NCBI GenBank assembly: GCA_964392615.1
Contig: CAYMRB010000217.1
Coordinates: 1-16,336, forward strand
Direction: 5' to 3'
Source: CAYMRB01 sp964392615
Lineage (GTDB): Bacteria; Planctomycetota; UBA8108
DNA: 16,336 bases
The notes beneath the pieces were generated by a model. That model searched no databases. It had not been told where the DNA came from and worked only from the letters and a program-made list of their open reading frames with translations. Each line of letters opens with the position of its first letter. The first letter of the stretch is position 1. The position numbers were made by a program, and so were the translations under genes. Positions 7,105 to 14,585 of the stretch are shown here, in pieces.

Positions 7105-8193
7105 ATGGTCATGGGGAGCGAGACCGGCACTTTCGCTGAAACGGAACAGATCCTGACCGGCCCCACGCCGGTACAAATCGAGAAGGGCGATTTCAATCGA
7201 GACGGCGTGATCGACCTGGCGGTCCTCAGCGTCGGGACCTCGGGGGCCAACCTCGAGCTCAGTCGCACGCTCCACGTCCTCCCCGGCGACGAAGGCGAAT
7301 TCGGGCTCCCCGTCGCGATCGCCCTGGACGGAGTCGACACCGCCGCTCGGTTTGCGGTGGGAGACTACGACGAGGACGGGTGGCTCGATCTGGCGCTGCT
7401 CGAGCCGACGACGGGGCAGATCCGGCTGGCGTTGAACGCTCAGAGCTCCGAGCAGCCCTCCTTCAACTCCCCGCCGGACCCGATCGCGGTGGGTGAGGGC
7501 GCGATCGATATCAAGACCGGCGATCTGGACGGAGACGGAGCGGCTGATTTCCTCGTCGCCTACGCGTCGCCGGAGCAGCCAGGTCAGATACGCGCCCTTC
7601 TCTCCGACGGAGCCGGCGGCGCCGCGGCGGGCGGTTCCGTCGCGCTCGACAGTCCCCCCACCTGCCTGGCCCTGGCCTTGATCGACGACGATGACGACCT
7701 CGACGTCGCGGTGGGCATGAGCGGGACGGGGGCGTACGTCATCGTCGGAGACGGCGCCGGAGGGTTCGAAGACCCGACGGGCGTGACCTTGCTGGGTGAG
7801 TCGTCCGACATCGCGATCGGTGATCTGAACGGGGCCGGTCACCGAGACCTGGCACTCGTGCGCCCGGAGGCGGATGCCATCAGCTCGGTCCTCGTGACCC
7901 CGAGTGGCCCCCCCGCTCGTTTCGTCCGTGGCGATGCCAACGTGGACGGCGAGATGGACATCAGTGACGCGATCTCCATCCTCGGCTACCTGTTCCTCGG
8001 AACGCCTGTGGACCTCCCGTGCCAGAAGAGCGCCGATGTAGATGACGAGAGCTCCGTGAACCTGACGGATGCCGTCTACATCCTGAACTTCCTCTTCCTC
8101 GACGCGGTGCGACCGGGATCTCCCTATCCCGATTGCGGCCTCGACCTGACGGCCGACGGCCTGACGTGCGAGAGCCACGCGCCGTGTGAGTAG
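7105..8193 (+). pseudogene. FG-GAP propeller protein, C-terminal piece with dockerin-like tail
   Basis: 362 residues from the first ATG after the internal TGA, in the same frame as the piece before it. That ATG has no Shine-Dalgarno and no signal peptide, so it is unlikely to be a genuine separate start. It holds the end of FG-GAP repeat 2 and repeats 3-7: GDFNRDGVIDLAVL, GDYDEDGWLDLALL, GDLDGDGAADFLVA, ALIDDDDDLDVAVG and GDLNGAGHRDLALV. With the two upstream repeats this makes seven, fitting a seven-bladed calcium-binding propeller of the integrin-alpha type. Residues about 275-333 are two dockerin-like repeats (GDANVDGEMDISDAISILGY and SSVNLTDAVYILNFLF), then a Cys-containing end. If read as one protein it would be exported and probably surface-associated. 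The ligand is unknown. Confidence 0.75.
7926..8103 (+). other. Dockerin-like tandem repeat at the end of the FG-GAP protein
   Basis: First loop GDANVDGEMDISDA has all DxNxDGxxDxxD positions; the second (ADVDDESSVNLTDA) is weaker. Helices end in LGYLFLG and LNFLFLD. It is the same module, in the same terminal position, as in the large sulfatase at 1701-1898. Confidence 0.75.
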
Positions 8194-8220
8194 CGCGGTC
8201 GACGGAGACGGATCAGAGAA

Positions 8221-8250
8221 TAGCCGCTGGGCCCGGCAAGACGGCGGCTA
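8221..8250 (+). terminator. Possible hairpin downstream of the FG-GAP gene
   Basis: TAGCCGC (8221-8227) and GCGGCTA (8244-8250) form a 7-bp stem 28 bases after the TAG stop, overlapping a perfect 10-base palindrome CTAGCGCTAG (8248-8257). No T-run follows, so termination is unproven. A further GGAGCCC/GGGCTCC pair (8257-8263, 8290-8296) could mark an end of the transposon remnant. Confidence 0.25.
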
Positions 8251-8434
8251 GCGCTAGGAGCCCGTCCAGGAAAGGCTGAGAGCTCTCCAGGGCTCCATCA
8301 GGACCCGACGATCGACCTGGGATCGCAGCGCATCTCGATCGCAAGGCCTGACGACGCGGGAGCCAGCATCGCGTTCCGGGCACCGTGTGGCCGTCGGGGC
8401 CGCGTTCGGACCGTGCTGAGCCCCATCCGGTCCC

Positions 8435-9041
8435 TCATCCGCTCCCTACCGCGACGAACAGCTTGTTGAGGTTGTGTGCTGTCGAGACGATCGAGAACTC
8501 GAAGCCGACGTTCTCTTCCCCTCGCAGCAGGAACTGGCGGAAACCTCGTGCTGCCTTGATGTGGCCGAATACCGGCTCGACGACGATCTTGCGCAGTCGG
8601 TACCGACTGTCGTGGCCGGCTCGTTTCAGCTTTGCCCACATCGCTCGCACCCGCGTTCCGGCTCGCGAACAGCCCGGCGAGCGCCTCCAGGTGGGTCTTA
8701 CGAAACACCGCGATCGTGCGGAAGTCGGGCTTCTCCATGGCCGTGACGGCCATGAAGTCGACTCGAATCTCGCAGGCCGTAGCGATCTTGCGCGACGAGT
8801 AGACCCCCGAGGAATATGCGTACAGCAGCAGCGCGACCATCATCGTCGGGTTGTACGGCGGGCGGCCGCGCTCATCGTCGCTGTACGCGGCGTAGATATC
8901 CGAGATATCCAGCTGCTCGCGCACCGTATCCCGGACGAAATGCGCCAGATGTCCCTGCGGAACGAGCTCGTGCACGCTCGGAGGAAGCAGCCAGGCCTGA
9001 TCCACGTCCCACGGTCTGAATCTCTTCGCGGTCCTCTTCAT
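8435..9041 (-). pseudogene. Internally deleted IS1182-type transposase remnant
   Basis: The N-terminal part (residues 1-125, 9041 down to about 8667) matches the DUF772-type start of IS1182/IS5-like transposases: LLPPSVHELVPQGHLAHFV, RGRPPYNPTMMVALLLYAY and SRKIATACEIRVDFMAV. It then shifts frame at about 8667-8650. The new frame (8650-8435) gives the family's C-terminal end: KLKRAGHDSRYRLRKIVVEP, VFGHIKAARGFRQFLLRG and STAHNLNKLF. Full-length relatives have about 450 residues, so roughly 250 residues, including most of the DDE catalytic region, are missing at the junction. It cannot be active. The first frame stays open to 8298 but its residues after 125 are not transposase-like. No convincing terminal inverted repeats or target duplication were found. 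Confidence 0.8.
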
Positions 9042-9125
9042 GCCTCGCAGGATAGCGAATCGATGACGTCGTGGCGATGTGGCCGCGCCGGAATTGGCAA
9101 TCGAAGAGAAGAGGAAGAAGGATTC

Positions 9126-9151
9126 ACCACAGAGTCACAGAGATCACAGAG
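9126..9151 (+). repeat. Left arm of a perfect 26-nt inverted repeat (CACAGAG type)
   Basis: Begins ACCACAGAGTCACAGAG and is an exact reverse complement of 9470-9495. A second short pair lies just outside (GAGAAGAGG 9106-9114 and CCTCTTCTC 9500-9508), and an AAGG continues both arms inward with a 3-base offset. The arms enclose the GxxExxY fragment. Confidence 0.9.
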
Positions 9152-9179
9152 AAGGACCCAGAGGACGCGTCATGGAATC

Positions 9180-9452
9180 TTGTGCCGGGATCTGGAACTT
9201 CGCGGCGTGTCCTTCCAGCGTCAGCGACCGGTGCCCCTCGAATACAAGGGGATCGAGCTGGAATGCGGCTATCGTATCGACCTGCTGGTGGAAGCGTCGG
9301 TCGTCGTCGAGATCAAGGCCGTCACCAAGATCGAGCCGGTCCACGAGGCTCGACTCCTGACGTACATGAAACTGGGCCGCTGGAAGCTGGGATTGCTCAT
9401 CAACTTCAACGTCCCACTTCTCAAGGACGGAATCCGAAGACGGGTCCTCTGA
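9180..9452 (+). pseudogene. GxxExxY family protein, N-terminally truncated
   Basis: About 90 residues of clear GxxExxY-family sequence: LELRGVSFQRQRPVPLEYKG, then CGYRIDLLVE, VVVEIKAVTKIEPVHEAR, LLTYMKLGRWKLGLLINFNV and PLLKDGIRR, ending in TGA. The DLLVE ... VEIKAV segment resembles the D ... ExK core of nuclease-like folds. The family is usually about 125 residues. The roughly 40-residue N-terminal helical part with the G-x-x-E-x-x-Y motif is absent: upstream of about 9180 the frame runs into the inverted repeat. There is no ATG in this frame nearby; TTG at 9180 is the only possible local start. It is therefore a truncated remnant, or a minimal cassette without its own start. It lies between the two arms of the 26-nt inverted repeat. 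Confidence 0.8.
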
Positions 9453-9469
9453 ATCTTCTCCGCCTTCTC

Positions 9470-9495
9470 CTCTGTGATCTCTGTGACTCTGTGGT
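9470..9495 (-). repeat. Right arm of the perfect 26-nt inverted repeat
   Basis: Exact reverse complement of 9126-9151. It starts 17 bases after the GxxExxY stop and contains the CTCTGTGATCTCTGTGACTC core. Transcription across both arms would give one long hairpin with about 320 bases in the loop. Confidence 0.9.
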
Positions 9496-9613
9496 AGTCC
9501 CTCTTCTCAGCGAGACCGGGAGGCCAAGCTCGCGAAGTGTGGCGAGGCCTCCAGAGGCGAAGCTGGCTCGGCCTGTCGGCCTCGGTCCTGACGAGGGTTT
9601 CTTGGACAGCCTC

Positions 9614-10984
9614 CTAGTCCAGCAGCACGCACTTGCCGTCGTTCTGGCGCGCCAGGTCGAGGCACAGCTGCTTCATCGTCTGGCCGGCCTGCGCGAAGCC
9701 GATCGTGTGGATGCGGCACTTGCGGAAGCGGTTCTGATACTTGGCGATGCCGAGCACGCGAGCCGGGGGGATCTTCTCGTTCTTCACCGTCTTCGGCGCG
9801 CCGTCGGTCAGCAGGCAGATCGTATCGATGTCGCCGAACTTGAAGCTCTCGAGCAGCGCGGTGTCGGTCCGCGTCGCGCCGTTCGGCTTCAGCGCCCCCA
9901 CCCAGCTCACGGCGCGTTCGATCTCGTCCTGCGACGCGTAGGTCAGCAAGCCCGCCGAGCCGTAGTACGCCATCTCGTGGTTGAAGCTCAGGATCCCGAA
10001 CCGCACGTGAGCCGGCAGGCCGCGCAGCGTCTGGATCAGCTCCTTCTGCACGCGCGTGATGCGCATGACGTTCTCCTGCGTCGGCGCTGCAGTGCCTCCT
10101 GGGCCGCCGACGGAAGTACGCCCCTTCTTCTTCGAAGAGCCGCGATCGGGCTCCTTGATCACCGTGTCCGGGATCGTCATGCTGTGCGAGATGTCGATGA
10201 TGAACAGCACGCGGTCGGAATCGACGGAGACCGAGAAGAAGCTCGGAGGCTTGTAGAGCGCCGTGCGGCGCTTGCCCTTCGGCTCCTTTCTCTTCTTCGG
10301 GGCCCGCCCCTCCTTGTGCGCCTTCCAGTAATCGCGCCACAGGTCGGCGATCTGGAAATCCTGCCCGGTAAGATCCTCGAGGGCGTGGCGCAGGTCCCAA
10401 TAGACGCGACCGCGAGACTTGCGCTCGTAGATGGCGAGAGCATCGATCAACGGCTCGACCGAGTCGTCGGGGCGTTTGAGCTCTCGAATCCAGCGCAGCG
10501 CGGCGAAGACGACCGATTTGTGCCGCCGGTTCTTGAGCGCGGCATGGATCGCGTCGAGCGCCTTCGGATCGTCCTTGCTCCAGCGAGCGCAGACGGCGAG
10601 GAGGATAACGGTCGAGGTCAGCTGCTTCCCCTTCGCGACCGTGTCGTAGACGAACTTCCGGACCTTCGGGTCGGTCATTCCGGCAACGCTGCCGCCGGCG
10701 TGCCGATCCAGGCCCCAGTCCTTCCCGCCCATCGCGTACTTGATAATCGCCTCGGCACCGCGCTCGTCGTTCGTTCGGGCGAGGTCGGTCACGTAGCCGA
10801 CAGCCGCGTCGAAGTTCTTCTGGAGGACCGCGGCTTTCAGGGCGCTCTCGGTCTTCGCCCAGCCCTTCGGCGGCGGGTCGCCGGCGGCGGCGTTGTTCGC
10901 CACGGTGGCAGCTGCCAAGATCACGACGCACACGAGGGCCGTCCGATATCCGTACGTCGCTCCCGCGGTGCTGCGGCTCTTCAT
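9614..10984 (-). CDS. Secreted or membrane-anchored vWA domain protein with helical (HEAT-like) N-terminal region
   Basis: 456 residues. An N-terminal hydrophobic segment 15-34 (TALVCVVILAAATVANNAAA) serves as signal peptide or anchor. Residues about 45-225 are alpha-helical and resemble HEAT-like repeats (KALDAIHAALKNRRHKSVVF, LRHALEDLTGQDFQIADLWR). A Lys/Arg-rich linker (226-245) leads to a von Willebrand A domain 250-456. The MIDAS metal site is intact: DISHS (D264, S266, S268), Thr in NGATRTDTAL (T371/T373) and LLTDGAP (D394). A Lys/Gly-rich insert (about 280-305) interrupts the first part of the domain. vWA domains of this kind bind protein partners through a divalent metal; the partner here is unknown. 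GGAG lies 8 bases upstream of the ATG, supporting this start. The gene is divergent from the DUF4388 gene across a 228-base region, which may carry control sites for both. Confidence 0.88.
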   Translation of the reverse strand: MKSRSTAGATYGYRTALVCVVILAAATVANNAAAGDPPPKGWAKTESALKAAVLQKNFDAAVGYVTDLARTNDERGAEAIIKYAMGGKDWGLDRHAGGSVAGMTDPKVRKFVYDTVAKGKQLTSTVILLAVCARWSKDDPKALDAIHAALKNRRHKSVVFAALRWIRELKRPDDSVEPLIDALAIYERKSRGRVYWDLRHALEDLTGQDFQIADLWRDYWKAHKEGRAPKKRKEPKGKRRTALYKPPSFFSVSVDSDRVLFIIDISHSMTIPDTVIKEPDRGSSKKKGRTSVGGPGGTAAPTQENVMRITRVQKELIQTLRGLPAHVRFGILSFNHEMAYYGSAGLLTYASQDEIERAVSWVGALKPNGATRTDTALLESFKFGDIDTICLLTDGAPKTVKNEKIPPARVLGIAKYQNRFRKCRIHTIGFAQAGQTMKQLCLDLARQNDGKCVLLD

Positions 10985-11017
10985 TCGACTGTCTCCGGGG
11001 ATTCGTGGGCAGTGTGG

Positions 11018-11031
11018 CTCGACAGGTCGAG
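11018..11031 (-). promoter_or_regulatory. Inverted repeat CTCGAC-AG-GTCGAG in the vWA gene leader
   Basis: Six-base arms around a 2-base centre, 34 bases upstream of the vWA start and just downstream of a TAGAAT (-10-like, 11044-11039 on the minus strand). It could be an operator or an RNA hairpin. The -35 for that TAGAAT is poor. Confidence 0.3.
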
Positions 11032-11083
11032 TTCCGTCATTCTACAGCCTCTCTCGAGCGGAGAAAGGGAACACCGCTCGGGT

Positions 11084-11111
11084 TTGACGACCTGGCACGA
11101 TGTTCTATCCT
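11084..11111 (+). promoter_or_regulatory. Likely sigma-70 promoter of the DUF4388 gene
   Basis: TTGACG (11084-11089) and TATCCT (11106-11111) are separated by 16 bases, the best such pair in the divergent region. Transcription would begin near 11118, giving a leader of about 95 bases before ATG 11213. A perfect palindrome overlaps the -10. Confidence 0.45.
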
Positions 11112-11120
11112 TCGAAGGAT
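11107..11120. promoter_or_regulatory. Perfect 14-base palindrome ATCCTTCGAAGGAT over the promoter -10
   Basis: The palindrome covers most of the -10 hexamer and the expected start site of the DUF4388 gene, the usual place for a repressor operator. No regulator gene is adjacent. Confidence 0.45.
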
Positions 11121-11212
11121 CATCCCCCCTCTTCCACGCCGTGGCCCCCAAGGGCCGATGGGCGAAGCGGCAGCTGGGGGCGATCGCCGGAACGGCTGAA
11201 CTCGGGGAACGC

Positions 11213-14200
11213 ATGCAGCTGCTCGATTTTCTACGTTTGCAGGACAAGAAGCGCAGCGTGGGCACGCTCGTCTTGGGCAAGACGAACGGCTTCCGCGAGG
11301 TGTTCTTCGAGCAGGAGGTCATCTACCTCTGTGGCGACACCTACTCGGGGCGCGTCGACATGCCGAGCCTCGGGTGCTCTGGCCTGCTCGCTCGCCATCT
11401 GTCGCCGGAGCGGCTCGAGTCGACGCTGTCGAGCGACGACCTGAAGACCACGATGCTGCCTCAGGTCTTGCACGAACACGGATTGCTCGACGACCCGGAG
11501 AGTCTCGAGCGCCTGGCCGTCGCGCACGTGTACGAGGAGATTCTCGATCTCCTCCTGCGCTGCAAGGGCTCGTTCACGTTCCAGGAGGGCAGGGTTCCGG
11601 AGAAGCTCATCGCCGCCGACGGCATGGCCTCGAGCACGCCGGTCGCGCTTCACAACCTCATCGCGAGCTTCGAGGAGCGCCTTCGCGCCCGCGAGCGGTT
11701 GCGGGCGGTCCTTCCGTCGCACGAGGAAGTGTTCGTCCTGACCGAAAAGGGCATGGCGTACAAGCAGCAGCATCCGGAAGACTTCGCGCTGCAGCGACTG
11801 CTCGGCCTCGTGGACGGCTTCCGCGACCTGCGCACGATTCTCGAGGCGACACGGTTCTTCGAACACTTCACGCTCGATTTGATCGTCAGCTGTCTCGATC
11901 GAGGCTTCCTCAAGAAGACGGCGCTGCCGGAGCTGCGCGGCATCTCGACCAGCAAGCTGACGGTCGATGAGTGCCGCCAGCACCTGCCCGCATTCAAGAG
12001 CGCGGTGAAGTACGGCGTCGACGAGCTGGCGGCTCGAGAGCGCCTCGCGATTCTCCACGAGAAGCTCGGCGAGATCGACGAGGCCGTCGTCCAGTTCAAC
12101 TTCGTCGGCGACGCGCTCTACCGGATGGGCAAGGCGGCGAACGCGATCAAGGCATACCACCGCGCCAGGACGCTGAAGCCGCAGGAGCAGCTGATCAGCG
12201 ACAAGATCACGCGGATCTACTCGGAAGCCGCGGAGGAGCAGATCCTCCATGGCGACCACGCGCAGGGGGCGCAGCTCCTCGAAAACGCGCTGCGCGTGTG
12301 CCCGGAGGACTGGACGGTCTTCGAGAAGCTCGTCGGCATCCGGACTCGCTCCGCACAGCTGAAGGAGCTGGCGGAGCAGTGCGAGAGCATCGCGGCCCGA
12401 GCGAAAGAGGCCGGCAATCCCAGCGCGGCGATCAAGGCCTACGCGATCGTTCTCGAGAAGCTCCCCCACCACGTCGGCTTCAAGAAGCGGCTGATCAACG
12501 CGTACCTGGACAACCGTGACGTCGAGACGGCGAAGAAGCTCCTGAGCGAGCTCGCCTCGCGGCATCTCGAGAAGAACGAGCACGAAAGAGCCCTCGAAGT
12601 CGTCGAGAAGCTGCTGCGCCTGGGGCCGCGGACGGATGATCTCGTCCGCCTGCGCAAGAGCTTGAGGCTGCGGCTCGGGCTTCGCGAGAAGCGGACGGGC
12701 TCGCGACGCAAGGTGATGATTCCGATCGTGCTCGCGTTCGGGCTGCTGGCGTACCAGGCGTGGAGCTACTTCAGCTGGGCGAGCTTGGAGCAGGAAAAGG
12801 TCGCCGTCGCGGCGTCGCCCGACAGGGCAGCAGACGACGCGGCGGGAGACGCGGCGGGAGACGCGGCGGGAGACGCGACCGACTCGAGCGACGTCGAGCT
12901 GGTCCGGGCGCGGATCGTGCCGAGCGAGAAGGAGATTCGCTGGCGCCGGCTTGCGGGGCGCTGCCGGCGCTTCGTGCAGCTGTTCCCGGTCAGCTTCTTC
13001 TCGTCGCGCGCGGAGGAGCTCGCGGGCAAGTGTGAGCTTCGTGTTCGCACGCTGGAGGCGACGCGAGAGCAAGCCAAGGACTCGATACTCGAGGACGCCC
13101 AGCTCTATGTCGTCGAGGGAGAGCGCGCCAGGGTCGAGGAAATCCTGACGCCGTTGCTGACGCTCGAGCCGGCGGATCGCTGGACGTCGCAAGCTCGCGA
13201 AGTGATCGCCGGGCTCGATCGCGTGCGGGGATCATCGGCCGCGTACTTCCGCGATGCACAAGCGCTCGAGAAAGCGGGCGAGCCGCGCAAGGCGTTCCGA
13301 ATCTATCAGCGCCTGCTGAAGGAGTTCCCGCAGTCGCAGTACGCGACCGACCTCGAGCTGCCTGTCTTGGTCGAGTCGCGTCCGGCCGGCGCCGATGTCG
13401 TCGATCTCGAGCGCTACGACAGCATGGAGGGCATCGTCGGCAAGACCCCCGTCGTCATCCACTTGATACCGGGAGAGCAGAGAGCGCTGGAGCTGACCTA
13501 CCCGGATCACTTCCCGCTGCGAACGACGCTGACGGAGGATGATGGGGTCTACAATCTGTTCCTGCTGCTCCGCGAGCCGCAGGCCGAGGTCCCACTGCGA
13601 GCCCAGCCGACGCGCGCGCCGCTGAAGATTGGCCGTGAGGCCATCCTCGCGTACGGCGACGGCGTGCTCGAGATCCGCGACCTCGACAACAGCGATGCGG
13701 TGGGTCACTACACACGCAACGCGCTGCACGAGTTGCAGGGCGATCCAGTCCGCACGGACGACGGGATCTACACGGTCTGGAACGACGGCATGATCGTACG
13801 CCTGTCGACGAGCGTGCGGCAGGGAAGGCTCAAGCGCGTAGCGCAACGCTCACTTCCGAACGACGGGCTCGGCGTGCCGACGACGGCGCTCGTCGTGACC
13901 GGCAGTGGCAAGCTGCTGGCGCTCGGCACGGTGCGGCAGGAGATCTTGCTCGTCGACGCGACGAACCTCGAAGTGGCCGGCAGGATGGACGTCGGCGGAC
14001 GTCCGACGTATCTCGAGCGGGTCGATGACCAGCGCATCGCGGTCGCGACGGCGCAGGGGAAGGTCGCGGTGTTCCGGGTCGCCACGCGCAAGCGCGCGTG
14101 GGAACGCGAGCTGGGAGCGATCGAGGGCTCGCCGGAACGCGTCGGAGAAGCGATCGTCGTCCTGTCGACGGACCGGCGGCTCCACTTCCTCGACGTCACC

Positions 14201-14566
14201 ACGGGCGAGGACCGCTTCAAGGCGGCGGTGCTGAAGGCCGGAGATCGCGTCGTGCGCGACGCCCTGGGAGGCTTGGTCTACGTGTGGAGCGCACGCCGCA
14301 AGCTGGCGACGATCCACCCGGCGACCGGCAAGGTTCTCGGCCAGCGCTCGATGCCGCTGGAGCCGGAAGAGCTCGTCGCGATCGGTGGCGCGCTGGCGGT
14401 CGTCCACCGCGAGCGGCACGGCCTGCTCGTGCTCGACGGCGAGAGCCTGACGCCCCTCTGGGCCACGGAAACGCAGACGCCGATCCGATCGGTCGCCGCG
14501 GACGCGCGCGGCCTCATCGCCGTGCTCGCGAACAAGCGGTTGGTCGCGTACGGCGCGGCGGAGTAG
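11213..14566 (+). CDS. DUF4388 - TPR - transmembrane - PEGA-like - beta-propeller protein
   Basis: 1117 residues. Residues about 1-240 are a DUF4388 (PATAN-like) region: MQLLDFLRLQDKKRSVGTLV, VFFEQEVIYLCGD, and a helical part ending DLIVSCLDRGFLKK. Residues about 268-490 are TPR-like helical repeats (IDEAVVQFNFVGDALYRMGK, AIKAYHRARTLKP, AIKAYAIVLEKLP, ALEVVEKLLRLGP). One membrane helix (about 501-521) follows a basic stretch, so the TPR part should be cytoplasmic. Beyond it come an acidic linker with a GDAA repeat, more helices (570-715, including a TPR-like AFRIYQRLLKEFPQSQYA), a PEGA-like segment (718-786, VLVESRPAGADV) and a PQQ/WD-like propeller (about 800-1117). It may link a cytoplasmic signalling module to an envelope sensor; this is inferred. 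ATG 11213 is chosen because homology starts there and GGGGA lies 4 bases upstream. The frame stays open far upstream only because stops are rare in this GC-rich DNA. Confidence 0.85.
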   Translation: MQLLDFLRLQDKKRSVGTLVLGKTNGFREVFFEQEVIYLCGDTYSGRVDMPSLGCSGLLARHLSPERLESTLSSDDLKTTMLPQVLHEHGLLDDPESLERLAVAHVYEEILDLLLRCKGSFTFQEGRVPEKLIAADGMASSTPVALHNLIASFEERLRARERLRAVLPSHEEVFVLTEKGMAYKQQHPEDFALQRLLGLVDGFRDLRTILEATRFFEHFTLDLIVSCLDRGFLKKTALPELRGISTSKLTVDECRQHLPAFKSAVKYGVDELAARERLAILHEKLGEIDEAVVQFNFVGDALYRMGKAANAIKAYHRARTLKPQEQLISDKITRIYSEAAEEQILHGDHAQGAQLLENALRVCPEDWTVFEKLVGIRTRSAQLKELAEQCESIAARAKEAGNPSAAIKAYAIVLEKLPHHVGFKKRLINAYLDNRDVETAKKLLSELASRHLEKNEHERALEVVEKLLRLGPRTDDLVRLRKSLRLRLGLREKRTGSRRKVMIPIVLAFGLLAYQAWSYFSWASLEQEKVAVAASPDRAADDAAGDAAGDAAGDATDSSDVELVRARIVPSEKEIRWRRLAGRCRRFVQLFPVSFFSSRAEELAGKCELRVRTLEATREQAKDSILEDAQLYVVEGERARVEEILTPLLTLEPADRWTSQAREVIAGLDRVRGSSAAYFRDAQALEKAGEPRKAFRIYQRLLKEFPQSQYATDLELPVLVESRPAGADVVDLERYDSMEGIVGKTPVVIHLIPGEQRALELTYPDHFPLRTTLTEDDGVYNLFLLLREPQAEVPLRAQPTRAPLKIGREAILAYGDGVLEIRDLDNSDAVGHYTRNALHELQGDPVRTDDGIYTVWNDGMIVRLSTSVRQGRLKRVAQRSLPNDGLGVPTTALVVTGSGKLLALGTVRQEILLVDATNLEVAGRMDVGGRPTYLERVDDQRIAVATAQGKVAVFRVATRKRAWERELGAIEGSPERVGEAIVVLSTDRRLHFLDVTTGEDRFKAAVLKAGDRVVRDALGGLVYVWSARRKLATIHPATGKVLGQRSMPLEPEELVAIGGALAVVHRERHGLLVLDGESLTPLWATETQTPIRSVAADARGLIAVLANKRLVAYGAAE
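12836..12877 (+). repeat. 12-base tandem repeat (3.5 copies) coding for GDAA
   Basis: Three exact copies of GACGCGGCGGGA plus half a copy, in frame, giving (D-A-A-G)n just after the membrane helix of the DUF4388 protein. Copy-number change would only lengthen or shorten the linker. Confidence 0.95.
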
Positions 14567-14567
14567 G

Positions 14568-14580
14568 GCGCGCTACGCGC
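14568..14580. terminator. GCGCG-CTA-CGCGC hairpin between convergent genes
   Basis: A 5-bp GC stem with a 3-base loop fills most of the 19-base gap between the DUF4388 gene stop and the convergent 2H-like gene stop. No T-run follows on either strand. Confidence 0.25.
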
Positions 14581-14585
14581 TCGCT

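Noticed and set aside
6763..8178. A 471-codon open frame antisense to the FG-GAP gene
   Set aside because: No recognisable domain. The FG-GAP and dockerin patterns on the plus strand are clear despite the internal TGA, although the intact antisense frame made it worth a look.
8298..8434. Continuation of the transposase N-terminal frame to 8298
   Set aside because: After the deletion junction the residues in this frame are not transposase-like; the family C-terminus is in another frame and ends at 8435.
9071..11212. N-terminal extension making the DUF4388 protein 1831 residues long
   Set aside because: The extension runs antisense through the vWA gene and through the inverted repeat. Homology and a Shine-Dalgarno both begin at 11213.
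12836..12877. Short-repeat array as a CRISPR
   Set aside because: Units are 12 bases with no spacers and lie in frame inside a gene.
11231..13192. A 653-codon open frame antisense to the DUF4388 gene
   Set aside because: Leu/Arg/Glu-rich shadow with no motif; the plus-strand domains explain the region.
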